The notes beneath the pieces are model-generated. The model was not told the origin of the DNA, ran no database searches, and saw only the letters and a list, made by a program, of their open reading frames with translations. A program made the translations under genes and the position numbers. From assembly GCF_035751725.1 (NCBI RefSeq), contig NZ_CP142104.1, forward strand, positions 1,054,001 through 1,118,000: a stretch of DNA of 64,000 nt, written 5' to 3'. The stretch is from Pseudomonas frederiksbergensis (lineage in GTDB: Bacteria; Pseudomonadota; Gammaproteobacteria; Pseudomonadales; Pseudomonadaceae). Within the stretch, counting starts at the first letter, position 1. Every line of letters starts with the position of its first letter. Positions 25,782-33,770 of this stretch are shown here, piece after piece.

Positions 25782-27176
25782 ATGGATAAGTGGAAATCAG
25801 CCCTGGATGTTGCCCGCAGCGGTGAATCCAAATACAAGATTCTGGTGCAGGCCATTGCCGACGATATCGAACAGGGCAGCCTGGCCAACGACCAGCGCCT
25901 GCCGCCGCAACGGCAAGTGGCCGACGCCATGGGCATCAGCGTGCAGACCGTCACCAACGCCTACAAGGAGCTAGAGCGCCAAGGGCTGGTCCGTTGCGAA
26001 GTCGGGCGTGGCAGTTTCGTCTCGCGGCGCATGAGCGACCGGGTGGCGACTTACATACTCGACAGCCCCGAGCGGGCGCTGGTGGATTTCTCCATCACGC
26101 GCATTCTCCACACCCGCGAGCATGATCAGTTCTGGCGTGACACCTGTGCCGAACTGAGTACCGAAGAGGATCAGCCATGGATCCATGCGTTTCGTCCGAT
26201 AGCCGGTTTTGAATCCCATCGCGAAGCTGCGGCGCAGTGGATTGGGCGGCAGGGGCTGAAGGTCGATCGCAACGATGTATTGATCACCAATGGCGCAGCT
26301 CATGGCATCTTCCTCGCCCTGGCGTCCCTCGCCGGTCCCGACGATGTGGTGCTCTGCGAAGGGCTGACCGACCACGGCGTGATCGGCAATTCCCAGGTAC
26401 TGGGCTTTACCCTCAAGGGCCTGGACACTGACCGCCATGGCATCGACCCCGAGCATTTCGAGGACATGTGCAGCAACGAGCGCATCACCGCGTTGGTGTG
26501 CACGCCGAACCTGAACAACCCCACCACCAGCCTGATGCCTGACGCCCGGCGTCGGGAAATTGCCGAGATCGCTCGCCGCTTCGGTGTGCACATCATCGAA
26601 GACGATGTGTACGGTCCGCTGCTGGACGAACGCCGTGCGCCGCCCATCAGCCATTACCTGCCGGAGCTGTCGTTCTATTGCACGAGCATGACCAAGTCGG
26701 TGCTCACGGGGTTGCGCATCGGTTATCTGGTGGTGCCCAAGCGTCTCGCGCTGCGCACCGAAAGCATCCTGCGGGTCAACAGCTGGATGGCCACGCCGAT
26801 GGTGTCGGAGATCGCCGCCCGCTGGATCCGCGATGGCCGCGCCGAATCGTTGCTGCACCTACAGCGGCGCCTGTTGGCCGGGCGCCAGGCGATGGTTACC
26901 GAATACATGGGCGAGCACGTATTGGCCCAGCATCCTCACGCCTTGAATGCCTGGATCGGCATCCCGCCCCACTGGGAAGTCGACAGCCTGGTGCGGGCGC
27001 TAAGGCATAAGCACATCGCCGTCACGTCGCCCGACCCGTTCACTGTGCGCGGCACCCCCCGGCCACGCGCGGTGCGGGTCTGCGTCGGGGCTGAATGCAG
27101 CGACGAGGAAATGCGCCATGCACTGATCGGCATGCGGGAGATCTTCAACCAGTACCCGCAGATTCATGATTTCTGA
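25782..27176 (+). CDS. enuR: MocR/GabR-type regulator of ectoine catabolism
   Basis: A 464-residue GntR-MocR fusion. The N-terminal winged helix (about residues 15-85: LPPQRQVADAMGISVQTVTN, followed by AYKELERQG) is joined to an aminotransferase-fold effector domain (about 110-460) with the PLP lysine in STR-like CTSMTKSVLTGLRIGY. In studied ectoine loci this protein (EnuR/EhuR) is a repressor released by N-acetyl-diaminobutyrate or diaminobutyrate bound to its PLP. The ATG at 25782 is preferred over an upstream frame through the operator. Located between the importer operon and the catabolic genes. Confidence 0.87.
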   Translation: MDKWKSALDVARSGESKYKILVQAIADDIEQGSLANDQRLPPQRQVADAMGISVQTVTNAYKELERQGLVRCEVGRGSFVSRRMSDRVATYILDSPERALVDFSITRILHTREHDQFWRDTCAELSTEEDQPWIHAFRPIAGFESHREAAAQWIGRQGLKVDRNDVLITNGAAHGIFLALASLAGPDDVVLCEGLTDHGVIGNSQVLGFTLKGLDTDRHGIDPEHFEDMCSNERITALVCTPNLNNPTTSLMPDARRREIAEIARRFGVHIIEDDVYGPLLDERRAPPISHYLPELSFYCTSMTKSVLTGLRIGYLVVPKRLALRTESILRVNSWMATPMVSEIAARWIRDGRAESLLHLQRRLLAGRQAMVTEYMGEHVLAQHPHALNAWIGIPPHWEVDSLVRALRHKHIAVTSPDPFTVRGTPRPRAVRVCVGAECSDEEMRHALIGMREIFNQYPQIHDF

Positions 27177-27225
27177 TGACAGTGCTCTGTAAAAGCAGGT
27201 GCTTACTCGCGAACTGCGCGCGCCT

Positions 27226-27240
27226 TTGTGGCGAGGGGAT
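27226..27240 (+). repeat. Half REP (GTGGCGAGGGGAT family)
   Basis: TTGTGGCGAGGGGAT without its complementary arm, between the regulator gene and eutB. Other copies of the same arm occur in full palindromes at 19021 and 31595. Confidence 0.6.
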
Positions 27241-27279
27241 CTTCGGGCCTTTCGTTCAAGCGAAATGAACGCAAACTAA

Positions 27280-27295
27280 ATTGCCCTAGTACATT
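27280..27295. promoter_or_regulatory. Candidate EnuR/EhuR operator before eutB
   Basis: ATTGCCCTAGTACATT matches 13 of 16 bases of the motif at 25705-25720, and it keeps ATTG, CTAG and CA-T at the same spacing. It ends 58 bases before the eutB start. Confidence 0.6.
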
Positions 27296-27353
27296 CATCA
27301 CCACAATCCAGCCCTCTTAGACTGCGCCCAACATCTCCGCTCGGGACGCCGTC

Positions 27354-28325
27354 ATGACAGGGTTGCAGCTTCAGGACATCTACATCGCTCGCCAGCGCAT
27401 CGAGTCGCAGGTGCGGCGCACGCCCATGGAGCATTCCCCCAGCCTGTCGCGACTGATGGGCGTGCCGGTGTACCTCAAGCTCGAATCCCTGCAATTGACC
27501 GGCAGCTTCAAGCTGCGCGGGGCGAGCAATGCCGTGGCGCAGCTCAGTGTCGAGCAAAAGGCCCAAGGCGTGGTCACGGCTTCGACCGGCAACCATGGCA
27601 GGGCACTGGCCCATGCGGCCTCGCAGCAGGGCGTCCGGGCGATTGTCTGCCTGTCGAACCTGGTGCCAGCCAACAAGGTGCAGGCGATTCGCGATTTGGG
27701 CGCCGAGGTGTGCATCGTCGGCCAATCCCAGGACGATGCCCAGCGCGAAGCCGAGCGCATCGCCCGGGAGCAGGGGGCGACCTTCCTGCCGCCGTTCGAT
27801 CACCCGGCAATCATCGCCGGCCAAGGCACCCTCGGCCTGGAGATCCTCGAACAGCAACCGGACGTGGCCCAGGTCCTGGTGCCATTGTCCGGCGGCGGCC
27901 TGTTCGCCGGCGTCGCCTTCGCGCTGAAAAGCGCCAATCCCACGATCCAGGTCCACGGCATCAGCATGGCCCGCGGTGCCGCGATGCACGCCAGTCTTGC
28001 CGCCGGACAACCGGTGGACATCGAAGAGCTGCCCACCTTGGCCGATTCCCTCGGCGGCGGCATCGGCCTGGACAACCGCTACACCTTCGCCATGACCCGC
28101 CGACTGATCGATGACCTGCACCTGCTCTCGGAAGCCTCGATTGCCAATGCCATCCGCCACGCCTATCACCACGAGCGCCTGGTGCTCGAAGGCGCTGCCG
28201 TGGTGGGCATCGCGGCGCTGCTCGACGGCTTGATTGAACCGCGCGGCTCCATTGTGGTGGTGGTCAGCGGGCGCAACGTCGACACCGAACAACATGCCCG
28301 CGTGATCGCCGGCGCCAACGCTTGA
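27354..28325 (+). CDS. eutB: EutB, threonine dehydratase-like enzyme of hydroxyectoine use
   Basis: A 323-residue PLP enzyme of fold type II. The PLP lysine is in LTGSFKLRGASNA, the asparagine loop in S-T-G-N-H-G-R-A, and the glycine loop in PLSGGGLFAG. It resembles threonine/serine dehydratases. In ectoine loci EutB, with EutA and EutC, is thought to convert hydroxyectoine to ectoine. EutC follows after 22 bases, while no eutA is in this window. First gene of the plus-strand catabolic operon with a candidate regulator site upstream. Confidence 0.86.
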   Translation: MTGLQLQDIYIARQRIESQVRRTPMEHSPSLSRLMGVPVYLKLESLQLTGSFKLRGASNAVAQLSVEQKAQGVVTASTGNHGRALAHAASQQGVRAIVCLSNLVPANKVQAIRDLGAEVCIVGQSQDDAQREAERIAREQGATFLPPFDHPAIIAGQGTLGLEILEQQPDVAQVLVPLSGGGLFAGVAFALKSANPTIQVHGISMARGAAMHASLAAGQPVDIEELPTLADSLGGGIGLDNRYTFAMTRRLIDDLHLLSEASIANAIRHAYHHERLVLEGAAVVGIAALLDGLIEPRGSIVVVVSGRNVDTEQHARVIAGANA

Positions 28326-28347
28326 TCACCCATTAACGGAGCCTGCC

Positions 28348-29340
28348 ATGAGTGAAGTCACCCTATTGAGCGAAGTCGACCTGCGCAGCTGCGTGGCCCT
28401 CGATCTGGCGAGTATCGATGCCGTCGAACAGGCCTTCGTGCTGCTGGCCACCGCCGCCGTGGCGATGCCGCCGATCCTGCGGTTGGACATTCCCGAGCAC
28501 AACGGTGAAGTGGATGTGAAGACCGCTTACCTGCCGGGCCTGGAACGCTTCGCCATCAAGGTCAGCCCGGGTTTTTTCGATAATCCCAAGCTTGGCCTGC
28601 CCAGCCTCAACGGCATGATGATGCTGCTCTCGGCACGCACCGGTTTGCTGGAGGCGCTGCTGCTGGACAACGGCTACCTCACCGCCGTGCGCACCGCTGC
28701 AGCGGGTGCGGTGGCGGCCCGTTGCCTGTCTCGCGAGGACAGCCGCAGCGTCGCGCTGATCGGTGCCGGCGAGCAGGCGGCGTTGCAGCTTCAGGCGCTG
28801 CGCCTGGTGCGGCCCATCGACGAGGTGCGGGTCTGGGCGCGTGATGGACAAAAAGCCAAGGCATTCAGTCAGGCGTTGGCACGTGAAACCGGCCTGGTCG
28901 TCACACCAGGCGCGTCCATTGACGCTGCCCTGGAAGGCGTGGACATCGCCATCACCTGCACACCCAGTCGCGAACCTTTGATCGAAGCCCGTCATTTGCA
29001 CCCCGGCCTGCACATCACCGCGATGGGCTCGGACGCGGAACACAAGAACGAGATTTCCCCGCAAGCCCTGGCCGCCGTCGACTGCTATGTCGCTGATCGC
29101 CTGAGCCAGACCCGTGTGCTCGGCGAGCTGCACCATGCCCTTGCGGCAGGCACCGTTCGCGATGACCTGGCGTTGATGGAATTGGGACGGGTGTTGGCGG
29201 GGCAGCGGCTCGGGCGCACCGATGCGGCGCAAGTAACGCTGTGCGACCTCACCGGTACCGGCGCCCAGGACACCGCTATCGCCAACCTCGCTTTCGAGCG
29301 GGCAAAAGCGGCGGGCAAGGGCTTTGCGTTCGGTCGCTAA
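28348..29340 (+). CDS. eutC: EutC, ornithine cyclodeaminase/mu-crystallin-like
   Basis: A 330-residue protein of the ornithine cyclodeaminase family. It has D-V-K-T-A-Y-L-P-G near residue 53 and the NAD-binding V-A-L-I-G-A-G-E-Q-A followed by LQLQAL. The C-terminal part contains VTLCDLTGTGAQDTAIANL. Together with EutB it is assigned to removal of the hydroxyl group of hydroxyectoine (established by association in eut operons). GGAG lies before the start. Confidence 0.86.
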   Translation: MSEVTLLSEVDLRSCVALDLASIDAVEQAFVLLATAAVAMPPILRLDIPEHNGEVDVKTAYLPGLERFAIKVSPGFFDNPKLGLPSLNGMMMLLSARTGLLEALLLDNGYLTAVRTAAAGAVAARCLSREDSRSVALIGAGEQAALQLQALRLVRPIDEVRVWARDGQKAKAFSQALARETGLVVTPGASIDAALEGVDIAITCTPSREPLIEARHLHPGLHITAMGSDAEHKNEISPQALAAVDCYVADRLSQTRVLGELHHALAAGTVRDDLALMELGRVLAGQRLGRTDAAQVTLCDLTGTGAQDTAIANLAFERAKAAGKGFAFGR

Positions 29341-29380
29341 CCATTTTTCATTCGTGCTTCATTGATCAGAGGGCAGGTGG

Positions 29381-30571
29381 ATGTCAGAGATAGTCGTCAA
29401 TCTTCCGTTCCAGCGGGAGGAATACGCCCAGCGCCTGGCGAAGGTTCGCGCGGCCATGCAGGCCCAAGGGCTGGAGCTGCTGCTGGTCACCGATCCATCG
29501 AACATGGCCTGGCTCACCGGCTATGACGGCTGGTCGTTCTATGTGCACCAGTGCGTGCTGCTGGCGCTGGAGGGCGAGCCCGTGTGGTTCGGTCGCGGCC
29601 AGGATGCCAACGGTGCCAGGCGCACGGTGTTCATGCACGCCGACAACATCGTCGGTTACCCGGACATCTACGTGCAGTCCCGCGAGCGCCATCCCATGGA
29701 CTATTTGTCCCGCGAAGTGATCATCGCCCGTGGCTGGGGCGCGCTGAGCATCGGCGTCGAAATGGACAACTATTACTTCAGCGCCGCTGCGTACCTGTCG
29801 CTGCAAAAGCATTTGCCCGAGGCAAAACTGGCGGATGCGGTAGGCCTGGTGAATTGGCAGCGTGCGGTCAAGTCGCCCCAGGAGATCGCCTACATGCGCA
29901 TCGCTGCGCGCATCGTCGAGAACATGCACGGTCGGATACTCGAACGGATCGAGCCGGGCATGCGCAAGAATGAACTGGTGGCCGAGATCTACAGCAGCGG
30001 CATCCTCGGTGCCGACGGCCATGGCGGAGACTATCCGGCCATCGTGCCGCTGTTGCCCACTGGGGCTGATGCCAGCGCGCCGCACCTGACCTGGGATGAT
30101 TCGCCGTTCGAACGGGGCGCCGGGACCTTCTTCGAAATCGCCGGTTGCTACAAGCGTTACCACTGCCCGCTGTCGCGCACCATTTACCTGGGCAAGCCGC
30201 CGCAGCATTTCCTCGAGGGTGAAAAAGCCGTGGTCGAAGGCATCGCCGCGGGCCTGGACGCGGCCAAGCCGGGCAACACCACCGGTGACATTGCCGTGGC
30301 GTTCTTCAAGGTGTTGGAGAAGTTCGGCATCCACAAGGACAGCCGTTGCGGCTACCCCATCGGCATCAGTTATCCACCGGATTGGGGCGAGCGCACCATG
30401 AGCCTGCGTCCCGGCGACAACAGCGTGTTGCAACCGGGCATGACCTTCCACTTCATGCCGGGGCTGTGGATGGACGATTGGGGCCTGGAAATTACCGAGA
30501 GCATCCTGATCACCGAGACCGGCGTCGAGACGCTGTGCAACGTGCCTCGTCAATTGTTCGTGAAGGATTGA
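29381..30571 (+). CDS. doeA: Ectoine hydrolase (EutD/DoeA)
   Basis: A 396-residue creatinase/M24-fold hydrolase, the standard length for DoeA. The N-terminal creatinase domain spans about residues 10-145 and the pita-bread catalytic domain about 160-390. The latter has G-H-G-G-D-Y-P-A and CGYPIGISYPPDWGE in place of a metallopeptidase site. It opens the ectoine ring to N-alpha-acetyl-L-2,4-diaminobutyrate (and some N-gamma isomer). It is in an operon between eutC and doeB, ending three bases before the doeB ATG. Confidence 0.92.
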   Translation: MSEIVVNLPFQREEYAQRLAKVRAAMQAQGLELLLVTDPSNMAWLTGYDGWSFYVHQCVLLALEGEPVWFGRGQDANGARRTVFMHADNIVGYPDIYVQSRERHPMDYLSREVIIARGWGALSIGVEMDNYYFSAAAYLSLQKHLPEAKLADAVGLVNWQRAVKSPQEIAYMRIAARIVENMHGRILERIEPGMRKNELVAEIYSSGILGADGHGGDYPAIVPLLPTGADASAPHLTWDDSPFERGAGTFFEIAGCYKRYHCPLSRTIYLGKPPQHFLEGEKAVVEGIAAGLDAAKPGNTTGDIAVAFFKVLEKFGIHKDSRCGYPIGISYPPDWGERTMSLRPGDNSVLQPGMTFHFMPGLWMDDWGLEITESILITETGVETLCNVPRQLFVKD

Positions 30572-30574
30572 GCC

Positions 30575-31576
30575 ATGCCCGACTTGCCCAACAATCCCAT
30601 CAGCGCCACGGTTGATTTCAGCCGCGAGGGCGTACAGCACGGTTTTCTCAAGCTGCCGTATTCGCGGGACGATTCGGCCTGGGGCGCGGTGATGATCCCC
30701 ATCACCGTGATCCAGCGCGGCAGCGGCCCGACCGCGCTGCTCAGCGGTGGCAATCACGGCGACGAATACGAAGGCCCGGTGGCCCTGAGCAAACTGGCCC
30801 AGCAATTGACGGCTGAAGACGTGAGCGGGCGGGTGATCATCGTTCCGTTCATGAACACCCCGGCCTTCCATGCCGGACGCCGGACTTCGCCCATCGACAA
30901 GGGCAACCTCAACCGTAGCTTTCCCGGCAGGCCGGACGGCAACGTCACCGAGAAAATCGCCGACTACTTCAATCGCACCTTGCTGCCCTTGGCCGACATT
31001 GTGCTGGACATTCATTCCGGCGGGCGGACCCTGGATTTCCTGCCATTCGCCGCCTGCCACGTCTTGTCCGACAAGCAGCAACAGGCGCGCTGCGAGGCCG
31101 GGATGCTGGCGTTCAACGCGCCGTATTGCATGCGCATGCTGGAGCTGGATGCCGGATCGATGTACGACACCGCAGCGGAGTCCCAGGGCAAGGTGTTCGT
31201 CACCACCGAGCTGGGCGGCGGCGGTTCGTCCACCGCCCGAAGCGTGGCGATTGCCGAGCGCGGGGTGCGCAACCTGCTGATCCACACTGGCATCCTGCGG
31301 GGCTCGATCGAATTGCAGCCCTCACTGATGCTCGATATGCCGGACGCCAGTTGCTTCATTGCCAGTGAGCACAACGGCTTGTTGGAGATGTGCCGTGACC
31401 TTGGGGAAAACGTCACCCAGGGTGAGGTAGTGGCGCGCATCCATGACACCACCCGCAGCGGCGTCGCCCCGGTGCAATACCGCGCCGCCCGCAGCGGCCT
31501 CCTGGCGGCCCGGCACTTTCCCGGGCTGGTGCAGTGTGGCGATACGCTGGTGGTGATTGCGGATGTGTTGGCGTGA
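30575..31576 (+). CDS. doeB: N-alpha-acetyl-diaminobutyrate deacetylase (EutE/DoeB)
   Basis: A 333-residue zinc hydrolase of the aspartoacylase/succinylglutamate desuccinylase family. Zinc ligands are seen in GGNHGDEYEGP and in IVLDIHSGG; the catalytic Glu is probably in F-V-T-T-E-L-G-G-G-G. It removes acetate from N-alpha-acetyl-2,4-diaminobutyrate to give diaminobutyrate. It follows doeA at three bases and is closed by a REP palindrome before doeX. Confidence 0.92.
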   Translation: MPDLPNNPISATVDFSREGVQHGFLKLPYSRDDSAWGAVMIPITVIQRGSGPTALLSGGNHGDEYEGPVALSKLAQQLTAEDVSGRVIIVPFMNTPAFHAGRRTSPIDKGNLNRSFPGRPDGNVTEKIADYFNRTLLPLADIVLDIHSGGRTLDFLPFAACHVLSDKQQQARCEAGMLAFNAPYCMRMLELDAGSMYDTAAESQGKVFVTTELGGGGSSTARSVAIAERGVRNLLIHTGILRGSIELQPSLMLDMPDASCFIASEHNGLLEMCRDLGENVTQGEVVARIHDTTRSGVAPVQYRAARSGLLAARHFPGLVQCGDTLVVIADVLA

Positions 31577-31594
31577 TCAGGCTGCGCGTGACCT

Positions 31595-31626
31595 TTGTGG
31601 CGAGGGGATAAATCCCCTCGCCACAA
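31595..31626. repeat. Perfect REP palindrome between doeB and doeX
   Basis: A 15-bp perfect inverted repeat, TTGTGGCGAGGGGAT, with a two-base loop. Its position inside the catabolic gene set suggests it may stabilise or attenuate the upstream eut/doe transcript. Confidence 0.85.
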
Positions 31627-31672
31627 TTGATGTCTGTCTGGAAGTTTTCTGTAACCACCCGGAGCCCGGCCC

Positions 31673-32152
31673 ATGCACAAGCTCGATCGCTACGACCTCA
31701 AGATCCTGCAGATCCTCGCCGAGGACGGGCGGATTACCAAGTCGAGCCTGGCCGAAGCCATCAACCTGTCGGTGACGCCGGCCTGGGAGCGGGTGCGCAA
31801 GTTGGAAGCGGCGGGCCTGATCGTCGGTTACCGGGCGCAGGTCGATTGGGCCGCGGTGTTCAAGCGTCAGCAAGTGCTGGTGGAAATCACCCTGGCCCGG
31901 CACACCGCCCAGGACATGCGCCGTTTCGAGCAACGGATGATCGCCGCGCCCGAAGTGGCGTTCTGTTATGCCACCGGTGGCGGTGTCGATTACCTGGCGA
32001 TGATCCAGGCACCGGATGTCGATGCCTACCAGCGCTTCGTCGATCAATTGCTGCTCGAAGACCTCGGCATCGAACGCTATTTCACCTACATCGTCACCAA
32101 GACCATCAAGACCGCCGGTGCGTTGCCGGCGGAGCTGGCGCCATCCGCCTGA
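31673..32152 (+). CDS. doeX: Lrp/AsnC-family regulator DoeX
   Basis: A 159-residue feast/famine regulator. The N-terminal helix-turn-helix (about residues 3-55: L-K-I-L-Q-I-L-A-E-D-G-R-I-T-K-S, then LAEAINLSVTPAWERVRKLE) is followed by a C-terminal RAM ligand-binding domain (about 70-150). Lrp-type regulators called AsnC or DoeX accompany nearly all ectoine catabolic loci and activate doe/eut genes. It starts about 100 bases after doeB across a REP palindrome. Confidence 0.9.
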   Translation: MHKLDRYDLKILQILAEDGRITKSSLAEAINLSVTPAWERVRKLEAAGLIVGYRAQVDWAAVFKRQQVLVEITLARHTAQDMRRFEQRMIAAPEVAFCYATGGGVDYLAMIQAPDVDAYQRFVDQLLLEDLGIERYFTYIVTKTIKTAGALPAELAPSA

Positions 32153-32282
32153 GCACCGCAGAAAACGCTCTTCAGCGGGTTCTTTCCAGAAAAAAACCAA
32201 GGTCTGACCCCACTCGAACACCCGAAAGCCCAAGTGCCGCTGGCCTAGCATGGATTCACGCAAACGGTCTGGAGTGAACGTC

Positions 32283-33770
32283 ATGCCTTACCAACATCCG
32301 CTGCTGTTCAAAGCGCTTTGCTACATCGACGGCCATTGGGTCCACAGCGACAGCGGCCACAGCGTGGCCGTCCACAACCCGGCCAACCGCACCGTCATCG
32401 GTCATGTGCCGATGCTTGATCAACCGCAGATCGTCGCGGCGGTGGACGCGGCGCATCGTGCATTCCCGGCGTGGCGCGAGCAAAGCCTGGAGACCCGGGG
32501 CGCGCTGCTGCGGCGCTGGGCGGCGTTGATCACCGAACACAGCGAAGACCTGGCGCGCATTCTCAGTCTGGAGCAGGGCAAGCCGCTGGCCGAATCCCGT
32601 GGCGAAATCGCCTATGCCGCGAGTTTCATCCCGTGGTTTGCCGAGGAGGCCCGGCGTCTATACGGCCAGAACATTCCGAGCCATATTCCCAATGCTCACC
32701 TGGGCACCATCAAGGAACCCGTGGGCGTCTGCGCGCTGCTCACGCCATGGAACTTCCCGTCGGCAATGATCACCCGCAAAGCCGCCGCCGCCCTGGCCGC
32801 CGGTTGCACGGTGGTGATCAAACCGGCCCACGAGACACCGTATTCGGCCCTGGCGTTGGCGCAGTTGGCCGAGGAGGCAGGCTTTCCGGCCGGGGTGTTC
32901 AACGTGGTCCTGGGCGAGCCGCAAATGGCCATGCAAACCCTGGTCAAGGACCGTCGCGTACGTTCTGTGAGCTTTACCGGCTCGACCCGGGTCGGGAAGC
33001 TGGTGTTGCAAGCGGCGGCCCATGACGTGAAGAAAGTCGCGTTGGAGTTGGGCGGCAATGCGCCGTTCATTGTCTGCGCCGATGCCGATCTGGCCTTGGC
33101 GGTGAAAGTCGCTGTAGAGGCGAAGTTCCAGACCTCTGGTCAGGATTGCTGCGCGGCCAACCGAATCATGGTGCAGCGTCCGGTCTACCAGGCATTTCTC
33201 ACTCGCTTCGCCGCCGCCGTGCGCGCCTTGCGCGTCGGGCCGGCCATGGTCGATCAACAGGAACAGGGCGTGGATGTCGGCCCATTGATGCATCAGGCCG
33301 CGCTGGATGCGACCGTCGATCGTGTCGCCGATGCCTTGCACCTTGGCGCCCAGCGCCTGGTGGGTGGCGAGGCCCACGCCTTGGGCGGGTTGTTCTACCA
33401 ACCCACCGTGCTGGCTGATGTCACACCGCAGATGCGCATCTACCGCGAGGAAAATTTCGCGCCCATCGCCGGGGTGATGCCGTTCGACACCTTGGACGAA
33501 GCCGTCGAAATGGCCAACGACACCGAGTACGGACTGGCCGCCTATATTTGCTCCAACCGCCTGGATGTCATCTACCCGCTGATCCGCCGTCTCGACCACG
33601 CCATGGTTGCGGTCAACGGCGTCAAGTTCACCGGCCACCCGATTCCCTTCGGTGGCATGAAAGCCTCCGGCCTCGGCCGCGAGGGCGGCACCGAAGGCTT
33701 CGAGCCTTTCGTCGAAACCAAATATTTTTGCCTGCACCATCAAGGCCAGTTCCCAGGAGAGTCCGCATGA
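32283..33770 (+). CDS. doeC: Aspartate-semialdehyde dehydrogenase of ectoine catabolism (DoeC)
   Basis: A 495-residue aldehyde dehydrogenase similar to GabD. It has the cofactor loop LTPWNFPSAMITRKAAAALA, the catalytic Glu in ALELGGNAPF and the nucleophile Cys in SGQDCCAANRI. It oxidises L-aspartate semialdehyde to aspartate with NAD(P). GGAG eight bases before the ATG at 32283 decides the start; an earlier ATG eleven codons upstream lacks one. It overlaps doeD by ATGA. Confidence 0.9.
   Translation: MPYQHPLLFKALCYIDGHWVHSDSGHSVAVHNPANRTVIGHVPMLDQPQIVAAVDAAHRAFPAWREQSLETRGALLRRWAALITEHSEDLARILSLEQGKPLAESRGEIAYAASFIPWFAEEARRLYGQNIPSHIPNAHLGTIKEPVGVCALLTPWNFPSAMITRKAAAALAAGCTVVIKPAHETPYSALALAQLAEEAGFPAGVFNVVLGEPQMAMQTLVKDRRVRSVSFTGSTRVGKLVLQAAAHDVKKVALELGGNAPFIVCADADLALAVKVAVEAKFQTSGQDCCAANRIMVQRPVYQAFLTRFAAAVRALRVGPAMVDQQEQGVDVGPLMHQAALDATVDRVADALHLGAQRLVGGEAHALGGLFYQPTVLADVTPQMRIYREENFAPIAGVMPFDTLDEAVEMANDTEYGLAAYICSNRLDVIYPLIRRLDHAMVAVNGVKFTGHPIPFGGMKASGLGREGGTEGFEPFVETKYFCLHHQGQFPGESA

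Noticed and set aside
29384..31285. A 633-codon open frame on the minus strand opposite doeA and doeB
   Set aside because: It mirrors two well-supported ectoine genes. The translation is rich in H, Q, G, A and R in the way that antisense frames of GC-rich genes are, and it has no recognisable domain or ribosome-binding site.
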